Source: Pyrus communis (lineage: Eukaryota > Streptophyta > Magnoliopsida > Rosales > Rosaceae). Taken from it: 64,000 nucleotides of DNA. Location of the stretch: assembly GCF_963583255.1 (NCBI RefSeq), contig NC_084812.1:27039325-27103324 (forward strand), written 5' to 3'. Made by a program: the position numbers and the translations under genes. A model generated the notes under the pieces. The model was not told the origin of the DNA and ran no database searches. It saw only the letters and a list, made by a program, of their open reading frames with translations. Numbering within the stretch: position 1 is the first letter of the stretch; each line of letters starts with the position of its first letter. This document shows positions 12,806 to 25,692 of the stretch, in pieces.

Positions 12806-15800
12806 ACCATGAGGAACTAAAACCCCCCTTGGCTAGGGGGGAATTCGAAATATATGTTTATGCTTGCGTTTTGATTTGATTACTTCTAATTGCGTTTCAT
12901 AAGTTGTGGATTCAATTTGTTTAACCGTTTGATTGATAACTTATTTATGAATGTTTATTAAGAATGCGCGCTTAATTTTCATGCATGAATATGACGCTAG
13001 AATATAAGTGAGTTTCACCTAATAGTTACGAACTTATATTCACAAGTAGTGGAGGTTGCTTATAAACAATCGCGTTAAATGAATTCTTGGCAAGAGTATC
13101 ATGCATTCATAGTTACAATTGCCTCGTCAATACTTATAATTTTCATAGAGCGTAATGATTCTTGCTTGTATCTCTATTATGCAATCATGTAGGGGACTTG
13201 TGGGGAATGTTTTGAATTGTTGTATGCGCTAACCCATCCAATTCAATAACATTAGGAAGATTTGAAGGTTAATTAGTGCATCACGGTTAACTTGGGGTGT
13301 TGAGAATTAATGGTTTATTGAAATGCAATTGGAAATCATTTTATTATGCAAGTATAACATGTATGGAGATGAACCCCTTAGCTAGCCTTCATTCCATTCA
13401 ATTCTATCACACATTCACATTCACATTTTGCTTTAACTTACAATCTGTACATTTAGTTTAATTTCGTCAAAACTCAATCCCCCTTTACTTTATTGTCCAA
13501 TATAGTTAGAAAGTGTCTTAGTTTATGTTTCTAAGTGTTTTGATTCAATTTATTACATAATTTCGTCCAAATTCACCAAAGTGCTCAAAACTGCCCAGAA
13601 AGTGTTTTTAAGGCAGTTTTGAGTGTTTTGGGTGATGTTTGAGTCTTTTGGTTTGTTTTAGTGTTTTAAAGTTTAGCTTTACATTCCTTGAGTTTAGTTT
13701 AGTGTTTTAAACTTTATTTTACGTTTTTGAGTCAGTTTCCAAGTGATTAACAATCCCTCCTAATCCCCGGTCCAGAACGATCCTTACTTATACATATACT
13801 ACAATTGACAAAAAGAGGGTTTAATTTGTGTGCGTATAAATCACGCATCATTAGGTCCTTAATCTTTGATTATGTCAAAGTCACTCCATCAGGAGGGTGT
13901 CCACGACATCGTTGGGGTTAAGCCACTTAGCCATGGAGGCAAGTGAATGCGCAACAAGGGATCTCTAACCTTCAAACTGTTTGAGGGAGAATACTCTATG
14001 ATATGATTAAGAATCTTTGGCCAAAGTATGAATGAGATTTAGGAATGTGTTCCAAATCACATTCAAGGTAATCATATAAGCACAAGACTCACATTGGATA
14101 GTAGACATGAATAAACTATCAAACCAAACAATGTGGTCAAGAGTATTGTATTAGAGAAAGACCGTATTGCATTTGTAATCCTAAAACTGAATAGGTTCTC
14201 CACCTCTTCTGATTAGCTTGGGTAACCATGACATGCTGCTAGGCGTCAACCATGGTTTGTGGAAGCCCTAAAAGTGTATTATCACTAACGGGAAAATTGA
14301 AAGTAAGTTTCAATTCACAATCGATTAGAAAGAGTTTTAATCGCCCACTGCCTTGCTAAAAGGAACCTAATGGATCGTTCACCGAGTAAGGTAGAGTTTG
14401 AAGAAACAACGGAGATGAGTAAAAATAATTAAATGGTTTAATTATTTATCTAAGGCTAGGATTAATTAATATGTTAATTAATCAAACGAATAAGTTCGTT
14501 AAAGACCTCGGGTTAGTTTTGGGCCGCAAGGCCCAATGGGATTTGAATGTCAAGCCCATTAACTCAAGTTGTATGACAACTTGAATAAACAAAGGGCTTG
14601 AAAGCCCAATAAACCCTATAGGTCGTCCATGTTAGAAGAATAGGGCTTTTGGTCCATTAGGTCACTTATTTGAAGGGACTATATAAAGGACTTTATAGCC
14701 TAAAATTCATTAAGGGTTGTTTTTTGGGAAAGGATGAGAACACAAGCTCTCCTTTCTCTCTAAAATTTCGGCCACCTTGGAGGGATCATCTAGCAATCAA
14801 ACTCCTCCAAGGTCACTCATTTCTTCTTCATTATGCCTTGGTGATGAATCATTAGAGGTTCTCAATTTTGGGAACTTTGGAGAAACCTTTTTCATCCATC
14901 CAAATCCATAGATCTAAGATGCAAGGAATGAAGGCCCTCTCTTTGGGTGATTAGCCTTTGTTTAAATACAAAGAGGAATCTACAAAGGTATATATTTCAA
15001 CTCACTTTGTTTTGAGTTGATTATTGGTTCACCATTTTACTAGGCTTTGAACATTCATGGGTAATGTTTTGTTTTTAAGTGCATGCTAGCATGATTCCGC
15101 CTTTAATTTGTTAATTGCATGCTAATGATGTTGCTTAAATGAACATGTCATCTTCCAAAATAATCCTTCACCAACATCACGAAATAACTTCTCATACAAT
15201 GCTCAAATGGGGTGTATGAATACACCAACGTGATCTACTCAACCTCAGGAACATCACCATATTTTCAGAAAAATTTTCCACCGCCGCACACGCCCCCACG
15301 CGCCGGCCACGCACAGGCACATGCCTAGCACACTGACGGCGTCAGTTAACGTCGTCAAGAATATTCCGTTAACTTTAACGGATTCCGTTAACGCCGTTAG
15401 GAATACTCCGTCCAAACTGACGGAATATTCCGTCGTCTTCTCTGGCGAGGCTCCGGCGCCGGAAAATCGTGAAAATTTCAAAACTTCCTAACTTCTTCGT
15501 TTTTCAACCAAATTTCACAAAATTGGTACCAAAATGAAGCTTACAACGAGAGGAACAAATCCATACCACTTTCAAGTGCTAAAACACACGGAATCTCATC
15601 GGGAAAACACCACCAACTCCGGTCAACCTTGTAACTCACGATCTCGACGTCCAAAACCTTCAAACGAACTACCCCGAGCCTCCTAAGGACCTCACCAAGC
15701 TTCCTACAAGCTTGAAATTCCCAAAAACACAAGAATTAACGTGTGCATGAACAGTGACCAAATCGAGGTATCCCGAGTTCGACGTGAAAACGAAGGTATC

Positions 15801-16116
15801 CTTACCTGAAATGGGTATGGTTGAACTTTTACGGACCTCATGAGCATGAATATGTACTTTGTTTCCTCGATCTGTGAAGATTTGGAGGGTTTTGGGGTGT
15901 GTCCGTACAAATGGGGATGGAAATAGGAGAGAGAAAGGGCTCGGGACAGGGTGCAGGGCAGGGAAAGGGTGAGGGGGTGTGTGGGGAAGTGTGTGTGTGG
16001 TCCATAACCAGCCAAACCAAGCTCAAAAATAACCACACAACGAAACAAACATACTAGGGCAAAATCGTCATTTCACCCCTACGGTTCGAAAATCTGGAAC
16101 GGGCTGTCACAATTAG

Positions 16117-17489
16117 TATGTCTATTTTGATATGGATAATTTTGGTTGCAATCAAGAGTATAAATTAATTAATTATGATAAATTCTTAAGTAAGTGTAAC
16201 TCGTTGAAATTTTGTTTGACAACTTTATGTTGGTTGTGATGTCTATTTTATTATGTCTAAAATATAAAGCAATTGTCTTTAGGTACATCTTTGAAAGAAT
16301 ATATTAACAAGTGTTTGCCCAAGTGGGAGAATTAGTGAACAAAAATTGGGCTTCACACTCATTAACTTATTTGCAAGTATAAACCCTGAAAACTTAGTGG
16401 GAGTTGTTCTAAAATTTTGAACATTAAGTGGACTTCCATAAATCTATTAAAGTGTTATTCTATCTTCCATGAATTTGTGTTTTGGTTGATGACTCGAATG
16501 ACAATAATATGTTTAAGTTGCATGAAGGGATACTTGGTATAATCATACATTTTTTGCAATCATTTGAATTCCTCGATTGATCATTTTTTTTGGGGCTCAC
16601 AAGGACTTAGCACAAATCTGTATTTGCAAATTAAGTAATGATGTTGCAAATCAGTGGGAGCTTGAGTTTTGTGTTAGTAATGCCTTACATTTGAAAATGA
16701 CCTATAAGGTACATATAGAATCCATGTATTCAGTTTAATCTCCAGTTGGATTCATTAAGTTACATTTTAGTGTACTAGTCAATTATCTAATTAAATATAT
16801 ATCGGATATCAAGTTGTTATCAAATTGCATATTAAATGGCATGGCATGGTCTATGCACTGCCTCACTTGTGAGGATTTCCATTTGCCCGCAGGTGTTGGA
16901 AATCACCAAGAAAGTAACTGGTATGGTGCATAGATAAGTGTCAAAAACATGTTAATTCATCTTGCTCACAAGTCTTGAATTAATTTGTTTTATGAAGTTT
17001 TGGGATATTTTATTTGGACATGGGCCTATTTGGTATTTTCAGTTGTGTCCATTGGCTACAAACATTGTTTTTCTTGTTATTAGTCTAATGAAAGTGATGC
17101 ATGATTGTTTTGGACATGTATTCACACCTGTAGGTTATGGTGGTTTAATTAGATGAAGGATATCTGCATTGGCATATTGAAGGCTTCGAAGAAGCATAAA
17201 GTGTAACTTGTGTGTTATAATAAGGTGGACCTGAGATGATATAAAGTAAGACATTTTGGTTAATTTAAAGTTTCACCTCTTGACCATAATTTGCATTTCA
17301 TGTGAACAAGGATCTAAAGAACACTCAAGAAGCGTGCATTCTTGAATTGGCTCACATGCGAGTGTACATTCACAGTTGGGTCCACGCTCTAAAGAACACT
17401 CAGGAAGTAGTGTCCACTTGCGACTTGGCTCGTTAAGAGCTTCTCCCATCTCACATTGGAGCAAGTAGTACATGGTATAGGAAAAAGCT
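16117..17489. other. Degenerate repeat-like sequence, no gene
   Basis: Right flank of the gypsy solo LTR. It has several GTGGGAG words (about 16323, 16398, 16652) like those scattered in Copia 3' regions, but no frame or boundary that I can support. Confidence 0.4.
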
Positions 17490-17957
17490 CACCAAAAATG
17501 AAGGTCAAAGTAAATATTGACGGTGTTGCAAGAGGTTCCCTTGGTTTGGCTGCATTTGGTAGTATCATTCATAATTTTATGGGTCATTCTCTTGGTTGTT
17601 TTTTGGATTCAATGAGTTTGGTCTCTTCCTTGGACGCCAAACTACATGCTGTTATTCATGTTGTATCTTTAGACTGGGGTAGAGGTTGGCATTCATTATG
17701 GATTGAGTGTGATTCCTCCCTGGTTTTTCACCTTTTTTCTTCATCTTCGCCTTCTTTGACATTGGTCATCTGGAGGCTTTTGGTTAGTTGGCATAATTGT
17801 CGAGTTTTATTATCCTCCACGCAAGTTTAGATTTCTCATATTTTTAGAGAAGGTAATCAAGTTAATGATTGTTTGACAATTATGGTGTTGAGCATCCTCG
17901 TGTTCATTGGTCAGATTCATGCCTTGCACTGTATCTCCTTTCTCGTAACCTTTCTTA
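17490..17957 (+). pseudogene. RNase H domain (RVT_3 type) fragment of a LINE-like element
   Basis: The frame reads KVNIDGVARGSLGLAAFGSI, then LDAKLHAVIHV, WHSLWIECDSS and, after a stop at 17828, IFREGNQVNDCL. These match in order the blocks of the plant RNase H-like domain found in LINE reverse transcriptases and related host proteins (first Asp in NIDG, second acidic residue in the LDAKL block, Asp in ECDSS, and the REGNQVxD block). The protein is truncated at the N side and has a nonsense codon before the last block. It is a dead fragment. Confidence 0.65.
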
Positions 17958-18434
17958 GTTTTCTTATTATAGGTTTTGCCAAAAATGGTTTGACTTATTT
18001 TTTATGAATTTTTTAACTGTCTGGGTTTGGCTTTGTGTCCCCTTAACATATTGTATTCTTCTTGTTTATTAATAAGTTATCCTCATAGTCAATTCCCATA
18101 ATAGCAATGTTGAAGTGAGATTCATTTTTTGATTATAAAAGATATAAAAATAAAATACATATGTCAGAGTACAACACAAATGATTGTCTTCATTCCCATA
18201 TAATATATTTAGGGGCAAAACTCTTATTTAATCCAGAACAAGCGCGCTAGGAACAAACTAGTAATTAGCAGAAAATTAACACACTTAGGCCATATATTAA
18301 TTATAGATAAATTTTACTTTATTTCGTAGAGGGGTCCGAAAGATGCATGCATAAGCAGATCTTCAGGATTGTAATACGCACGTGCAGAACTGGGTTTTTC
18401 TATATGTATATCGGTACGGATTAAGAGAACTACT
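17958..18434. other. Intergenic, no gene seen
   Basis: AT-rich sequence between the RNase H fragment and the 3' end of the lipid-transfer protein gene. Nothing recognised. Confidence 0.5.
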
Positions 18435-18440
18435 TTTATT
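18435..18440 (-). terminator. Polyadenylation signal of the LTP gene
   Basis: AATAAA on the minus strand, about 35 nt after the spliced stop codon (18476-18474), at a normal distance for a short plant 3' UTR. Confidence 0.45.
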
Positions 18441-18473
18441 TCCAAATGTTCAAGCTGCTTCAGCTTCTATGGT

Positions 18474-18969
18474 TCAACCAATCCTGCAAGTGCAACAGTG
18501 GAGCAACAAGAAAAAAACTTGAGTCAATAATGTAAACTGTATTCTGATGGTAAAATTAATTGGGAATAATCAATGAAAATAATATGTAACTGGATGGGGC
18601 CGGAGAGAGAATGAATTACTTTGAACAGTCGGTATTTGGAGAAATAGAGAAGGACAAGTTGATCCCACAGTTCCCAGGGAGAGCTTGGGCCAACTGGTAT
18701 TTGATATTAATTTTCTGGGCTGCCGATTTAATACAGGTACATACAGCCTTCTTATCAGCAGAGGTTGACGCAGCAGATGCGAGGGCTGAGGCTCCAGCAC
18801 AACATGCAGCAGGTGGCTTCCCTGAGCCACTTACAAGGTAGCTTAGGCATGGTCTAAGGTCCTTGGTTACGTCACTGCATGTTATTGTGGCCTCTGAACT
18901 TGCAGCCAGTAAAAAAAGAAGAAGTAGCATAAGAGCAGCAGTAGCCACACTCACACTAGAAAGTTTCAT
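18474..18969 (-). CDS. Non-specific lipid-transfer protein, type 1
   Basis: A secreted small basic protein that binds lipids in a hydrophobic tunnel and works in the cell wall (cuticle lipid transport, defence). Exon 1 is 18969-18620; a probable intron is 18619-18484 (136 bp, GTAATT...TTGCAG with a strong pyrimidine tract); exon 2 is 18483-18474 and adds Ile-Gly-stop. Without splicing the frame stops two codons earlier, at 18618-18616. The product is 119 residues. Residues 1 to about 27 are a signal peptide with a long Leu run; the mature protein starts near TITCSDV. The eight cysteines have the type-1 spacing C-X9-C-X14-CC-X19-C-X-C-X21-C-X13-C, and all four disulfides can form. An intron a few codons before the stop is a known feature of many plant LTP genes. 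The gene looks intact. Close relatives are food allergens in Rosaceae fruit. Confidence 0.93.
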
Positions 18970-19032
18970 GGTTTTAGATTTAGAGAGATAAAGATTAGCT
19001 ACGTATCTTGCGTTTGCCCTGCAGTCTTTGTT

Positions 19033-19043
19033 CCTTATTTAAA
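19033..19043 (-). promoter_or_regulatory. TATA-like box of the LTP gene
   Basis: On the minus strand TTTAAATAAGG lies about 65-75 nt upstream of the LTP start codon, which leaves room for a short 5' UTR. Confidence 0.5.
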
Positions 19044-19049
19044 GGAAAT

Positions 19050-19585
19050 TTTGGAATCAGAAAGCTCATTTGTGCAAGAAATATTAATTATAAAAAATAT
19101 TTGGAGTATGTTTGATAGTGTAAATGAGTGCAAGAAAGAAGAATTGAGTCATTTTGATTTCTTCCATTTGTTCTTCCATAAGATGTCCAAACTTCTAGGT
19201 TAGGTAAAAAGATTATGTCAACTTATAAATTTCATATTACACTCGCAAAGTTTCTGAAAACTTTAATATATGGCCCCTCATGTTTAGAAAAGTTGTGATT
19301 TCAGAATGGGGTACGTAAAGGCCAATTAGTGGCGATATTATTGTTAGGTTTTTATACACACTATTTTGTGCAATTATGTCATGACATTTGTCAAATTCTC
19401 TTGTAGTGTTGGGAACCACATACAATAAATTAGAGAGATTTTCAATGTTCCAAGAACACAGCTTGGTATACAAGTGTTTTACTACAATTGATTGGAAACT
19501 TGAAAAATAAATTCCAACGAATTGTATTACGACACGATGCACGAGCCTCTATTTCCGGCACATTGAAAATTTTGTTGACAAATAG
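19050..19585. other. LTP upstream region and unassigned sequence
   Basis: Between the LTP promoter and the Copia element. A minus-strand open frame (19542-19237) has no recognised domain and lies in repeat-like AT-rich DNA; I do not call it a gene. Confidence 0.4.
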
Positions 19586-19859
19586 GTATGTGTTGTAGGC
19601 ATAATTTACTGAACAATTATGGAGACCATATAGAGAGAGAAGGTGCGGCATAGAGAGAAGAAGAAAGAGATGTGTAATTGTGGGTGTGTGTTATTCCACC
19701 CCATTGTGCCTTTATTTATAGTAGTAGGGAAGGTTAATTCCTTACACTTTAGGATTACAATATTTAATAGGTAATCTACTCCTAATAGGAATATAAGATA
19801 TATTCCCATATCTACTAGGATTTACAAAATCACATTCCTATTCTAATAGGACTGCAACA

Positions 19860-22800
19860 CTTCCCCCTGAGTGTGTAAATACTCAAGTAAATGGCGCATC
19901 AGGTCTTCAGCGATGAAGTAAGTACAGTTGATGAAGTTGTCGGCACAATGAGCAAATACGAGTCTCAAATCAACGGAAGAATGCATAAAAAGGTAAAACT
20001 CACAAAACCTCGCTATGGTAAAACCCAGGGTGGGAGAAAAGCCCATAGACTAAGGAGAAAAGTGAGAAGTTGCATTGAGTCAAAACTATACGTCTTTTGG
20101 ACGCAAGTAGAAGAGCTCACAAGGGTATGATCAGCCCAGGATGGGTGCCTCGTTAAAACCTAGTTAGATAGCAAAAACCCAATGAGAAAAATGCTCCTAA
20201 TCGTTGGGAAAAGAGTACATTAAGATCAAGTGAGTATACTTCTGGATACTCCCTCTCAGTTTGACATAACTTCCAAATGAGAACTACAAGCATTGCATAT
20301 GATAGTTAGGCATACCAATTCCTCGGACAAGCTTCCGGAAGGTTGACTTCGGCAGTGACGTTGTGTAGAGGTCGGCAAGGTTGTCTAGGATCAGCTTGCC
20401 TGACTTCAATCTCCTGATGCTTTGCTGATGTGATGTAGACGCAATATGTCTTGGTGTTGACTTCATTGATGCATCATGGCTTGGTCAGGTTGATACATGT
20501 GACATAATCTTCATGGATCGTCCTTGGGACTCAACGATGGATGAAAAACAGCAAGTACTTCGAAATATGCTCAACAAGAACTTCTAACCATGTCTCACTT
20601 GTGGCGTAGTGAAGTAAGGTGAGTCTTGGAACGATTTGAAGATTTTGCAACTAAGGTCATATTGCGGACCTCTAAGATATTGCGATATCCCTAACGGTAA
20701 AGACATAACCATTTGGGGATTTTTCCTTGTGCGGGTTTTATAAGTAACCTGCGTTAGCATAACAAACAAGGCAATCATCATTTCTAGGATCCGGGGGGTT
20801 GGATCCGCTTGAGATGCGTTAGGATTTGATTTGCTGTCTAAATACAATGAGCTAAGTACAACGAAGCTCAAAGTTGAACTTTAGATATGGAATTTCGGAT
20901 TCCATAACCTCTTCAAGGGTCTCATTTACATATAATGTATGGACGATCAAAGGTATACTCAAAGGTGACACATTCGGGGTCCAAGGTACCATTAGAACAA
21001 TGCTTGAACTTCAGGTTAAGGCATAAACGAGTTTTCCCAAGATCCTTCATCTCAAATTCCATCTTCAGGTGCGAGACAATTTTCTCAAGCTCTTCCAGAG
21101 TCTTAGTGAGATGTATGTCAACGACATAAACTATAACTCTAGCAATTCGGAATAAGACTTTATAATTTTACACGCAAGGGCATAATTCATCCTTGACTGA
21201 TCAAATCATCATTTAGACGGGTATACCACATTCATCGGATTGTAAGTGAATCCTTAAACAAGTTAAGAGGGTGTTCCGTAGTTTGGAACTATTTGAACCA
21301 GTCCATGTAATTCTTCGAGAACTTGCATGTAAATCTCCGTATCTATATCCCCATGGAGAAAGCACTAACTACATTTCATAATGCTGCTATCAATCATAAG
21401 ATGTTTAAGAGAAACCTTGCGTTATAAGGCGTGCATCATATCGTACTATTTCATTCATCTCAATACACTTCATTTCCCACTTGTAACACAACAAGGTTAC
21501 CTTGGGCAGTGTAAGAACGACAGATCCAAAACACACTTTGGTAAGGAATTTGACCTGAATTGTAACTTTAGTTGTCCAATCAGTTCTACGTTATCACTTA
21601 ATCAACGGAACATGGTTCGATATCGTCGCTTTTCATTTATGTCAGTAGCTACCATATAAGTGAAAACTTCATCGATGATAATCTCATTTCAATTCCATTT
21701 AGCTCATCCAAACTAGTATACTGGACCAAGAACTTCATGTCTCGGGAGTAATCCAGATTAATCTCATGAGATGGAAATGATTTGAGACAATGATCAAGTG
21801 TAGATTCATTTTGCACCGTTTCTTCCTCTTCTAGGGAAGTGAATCCTACGAACTGAGTGATCTGTCATGCTCCAGGTCAAGACAAATTGATTGGCTATCC
21901 GCTAATGTATCGGACCGTTCAACGGCGGCGTCCAAACGGTCCAACAGGGACAGCACACCCTCTAGGGATGTTGACTTGACGTCTGTTAAGTACATCTATC
22001 CTCGCAGGCATGTTTGCAGCTAGTATATGATCTCGTCACTTTAGCTAGATCAGAGTAATACGTCTAGGGCAACATTCTGAAAACTAGAATTCATCGCACT
22101 TTCTTATCACACTTGTGCGGTATGGAGATCGAGATGAGACATAGTGGGCAACGTCCAGGCAACTTTACGCTGTTCTACAGGAATGTTGATGTTCTTATCT
22201 CCCCCTAACGACGGGAAAACTATCTCATTAAAGTGACAACCTGCAATATGAGTGGTAAAGAGATTGCATGCAAGGGCTCTAAGAGAGCTAGTGTGAAGGA
22301 GAATCATGATTGACAAAAGATACACATCCTTCTTTGAGGACCCATGGTGGTACGTTGCGGCGGCACAAGGTAAACCTAGTAACCAACTATAACGTCATAT
22401 AGGTTAGGTGGCAATGGGCCTTAAGGCGGACCAACATAATTGTGTACAAGGATTGCATAGCCCTAGGCGGAAACCGAAAACTTGGTACGTTTACCAAAAT
22501 TCAGGTGATCATTTAAATCATGCTTTATGATCACTAGGTAAGGCTATTTGGGGTGAATCATGGGAATTCGATGTTCAATTATAAACGTAAAACGACATGC
22601 AAAACTTTATTGAAAATCGTCGATATAAACTCTCTGGCATTATCCAGTCTCCTGGAATTTATGGGATAAGTAGGGTGGTGAACCCTTAATCGGCCAAGAG
22701 GTGTAGCAATAATAAGTGTGGACAAACATGTGACCAGTTTGTCGATTCATCAACCAAAACCATAAGTATTTATATGGTCACTGTTTTGGTTGGATTAGTC

Positions 22801-25633
22801 TACATATATTCTCTTGAATCCACTGTGAAAAGAGAGTCATGTTGTATCTTTGTGAGGAATGATATAGAAAATCAATTTCCCTAATGAGTATGCTTGGGAA
22901 AGTGTGCTTGTAGGCACAATATCCTTACTTCAGATAAAGAGAAGCGTTGTAGTATCATTGTTCGACCTAAGTGTCCCAAAAGGTTGTGCCAAAACAAGTA
23001 AACTGCTCAATCACTAGGCTTTAGGCCAGCCACATGTGGTGTATTCCCAGTTGGGAGACAACCCATTGGCCCCAAATCAAAGCTTCAGGCTCATTTTTGG
23101 AGGTGGTGCAAAGATATTTCACTCTATGTTCTTCAGTGGTTTCATTTATGATCATTGTCATCTCGAATATCCTTAAAAACTCAACGTTAGGGAGAATTTA
23201 AGGTCCCTTAAATGGTGATGCAGTACCATTCATACAATGAGGAGTGTGCCAATGCCCTTAATCAAGTTGGATAGACCTGAAGTCGTTGCTAGAGATGTGA
23301 TTTAGGTGTAAAGTTAGTGTGCGTAGTACGCATTCATCCAGATAACTAACTTTCTCACATTCCTACCTAATCATGCGTTTAATTGAATTGGTCACATGTA
23401 TTAAGAAACATGATTCAATTAACTCATATTCGAGAACAATATCAAAAAGATTATCCATAAGTAAAACATACACCAAACTTGAAGCCAAGAACATGGAAAG
23501 ATGTTCACAAAGTAAATGGTTTACTAAGGGGATTTGGCCAACAAAGCCATCCATGTCAAAATTGTGCTTTTCCAACGATGTATGGTGAAGCAAAATTAGT
23601 CTCACATATTGACTACTAGAATGGTACTCCTCAACAACGTGGTAGGGGCATGAAGAGGTGCATAACTAATGATCTATTCCATCAAGACGGAAGTAGATTA
23701 TGTAGGGTTGAGGTTTGGGAATACTATCCTTTATTCTTGAAGTTTTAGGTATTAGGTACCAAAGATCATGCTTCGGGCATGATGCCACACCTTGGCAAAC
23801 CCTGAATCTACCATATGTTGTAAAAACAAATTGGAAATTAGATTATGAGAGAATATGCCATTCGGTGTATCCCTACCGAAGCAGTGCATCACCATTCGGT
23901 AGACTTTGACCGAACTAGGTAGAGCTATTCAGTAGACTCCAACCAAACTGGGTCCATACCTTTCTCTCACGTTTGTGGTAGTAATCAGATCTGCAAATTT
24001 GGTAAACTTCCGCTATCTACACTGCTGCTTTAGGGGCGAGTTAGAAACAAGGAAGGATAAGAAAAGTATTCTCCAGTCGATCGGATTTATAAACTTCAAA
24101 ATTGTACTCATTCATGGACGTAAGCATGGTGTGCTTCAGGCAATGTCTTTCATGATTAGACAGTCCATAAGGGCGAGCCAAAGAGCCATGAAATCCTAGA
24201 TCGGGAGGTATTTCCATTTGTAATGCTTTGAGCATAAATCTTCGAATGAAGATCATGGCGAAGGCTTATTCAGCTCTTCCATGCCATTGTTGGCTTTAAT
24301 GGTTTCTCAGCTTTTTAATAGTCAAGTAGAGATTCACGTCTTGTACCCTACATAAAGTGGTTTATATTAGAAACGTCCAAATCAGGAAAATCGAACTTGT
24401 GACGGTACGACAATCCACTGAATAGAGGGAACAAGATTGCGATTGGTGCTATGGGAATGAATCATCCATAAGCATCAAAGTTAGGACACACGAGTTCTAA
24501 GACATGATTTTCATGGGTGTATTGTTTTATGAAATCTTCGGGTTTCAAAGGCACTAAATTTGAAACCACAGGTTCAATTTAGTTTATGAACATTTAGTTC
24601 ATAAAAGAGAGGTTCCTGCAAGAACACAGAATGCAATATGCTGATTTAAGTTTAGTAGATTTGAGGTTCTTTGGGAACTCAACTATGAGTGCTTCGTTAC
24701 TACAAAAGTATGTCAACGGTTCAAAGTATAAAAATAAATTATTGAATCGTTAATGTCGAAAAGTGATCTTCAGGTCAATAATTTTGGATTCATTATCAGA
24801 TTAATGGACTGCAGGTCACTTTTAATTAATTCAATAAATTGGGACCAAATGGGGTCGATTGTAGAAGCAAAAATAATAATAACATTTGGGTTAAAATTAT
24901 TTAAAATGCTAAATAATAACATAGGGTCGAAAATACCATAGCCCAAAAATTGGGTTGGGTGCCGTGAGCAAAAGGCTTGGGTGTGGCTGCAATAGTAGTC
25001 CACAGGGTGGCTTCAGGCCATGGGCCTAGGGTTTAGCAACAAGTGTTGGCTTAATTGGGGCCGAGGGTATGGGTTAGGCCCAGCAGATTGCTGGCCTTGG
25101 GTTCGCGTGGGAAAGCAAGCCCAAAGAGGTTGGCTTGCAAGCTTTTAGGTCGCACGAGGCCTAGCCACAAGCTAGGGCCAAGTTATTGGGCTGCGATATA
25201 AGCCTAGCAACCAAAAACGTTATGGCAGAGGGGCCAGGGTGAGGCAGAGAACCAGTCTAGCTAATCAGAAAACTGTTGCAGACGTGTTGGGGTTTCAAGC
25301 CTGTGACAGTGATAGGCTCAGCATGGCTTCAGGCATACGCGTTATGGGTTAGGTTTTGGACTAGGGCTTTTAGGCCCGTGAGATAACCAACGAGGCCTAG
25401 TTGAATGTGAAAGTAAGGCATCAAGCCTAGAGGGTTGCGCAAAGGTCCAAATCGGTGTCCCAAGGTCTGTCACCACGGTGGTGCTAAAAATTACCCAATT
25501 TTTTTTTCGAACCTAGGGTTTAAAACCCTAATTGCTTCTAATTTATGAATATACTTTGACTCACATATTCCACATAGCAAAAATTGCGTAATGCATGAAA
25601 TAAATATATATATTGACAACTATATGAACATAT

Positions 25634-25692
<59 letters not shown>

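Larger units (their letters stand above)
11027..13850 (+). mobile_element. Solo LTR of a large retrotransposon (Ogre/LARD-like), 2,824 bp
   Basis: Starts TGATAGGAGCATATTC and ends CACGCATCA, with TTAGG on both sides (11022-11026 and 13851-13855), so it is a clean TG...CA unit with a 5-bp target duplication inside the Copia 3' LTR. A TATA box (CTATAAATA, about 12329) fits plus orientation. It has a CA-rich, G-poor tract at about 11300-12570 and a tandem duplication near 12616-12800. There is no internal domain and no coding capacity. The length and ends resemble LTRs of large gypsy or LARD elements; this family name is inference. Confidence 0.78.
3218..15170 (+). mobile_element. Copia-type LTR retrotransposon, nested, with 1,800-bp LTRs
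   Basis: A complete element inserted in the gypsy solo LTR. The 5' LTR is 3218-5017. The 3' LTR is 10542-15170 and is itself split at 11027-13850; without the insert it is also exactly 1,800 bp. CCAAC flanks both ends (3213-3217, 15171-15175). The internal part is 5018-10541. A primer site TGGTATCAGAGC (initiator tRNA-Met) follows the 5' LTR and a polypurine tract AAGTGGGAGA precedes the 3' LTR. RNase H remains occur at about 10295-10435: GAIAQARESRSH, then GDVVILKVASMDN in another frame. By eye the LTRs differ at only about 11 sites, yet no long gag-pol frame remains. So the copy is young but was probably moved by enzymes from elsewhere. Confidence 0.88.
2007..16111 (-). mobile_element. Gypsy-type solo LTR split by nested insertions
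   Basis: The two pieces 2007-3217 and 15176-16111 together make an LTR of about 2,147 bp in minus orientation. Read on the minus strand it starts TGTGACAGCCCGTTCC and ends GGTCGGGGTGTGTCG. ATTAG lies on both sides (2002-2006 and 16112-16116), a 5-bp target duplication. The final CG instead of CA is a probable point mutation. No internal domain, primer site or second LTR is present, so this is a solo LTR left by LTR-LTR recombination. Inside the left piece a block containing GAGTCGGAACCACCTAAA is present twice (about 2615 and 2725), with a weaker third copy near 2540. Related ends occur at 43912 and 58936. Assignment to Ty3-gypsy (Tekay-like) is from the look of the LTR start and is inference. 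Confidence 0.72.

Noticed and set aside
19237..19542. 101-codon minus frame upstream of the LTP gene
   Set aside because: No domain, repeat-like context, no promoter evidence.
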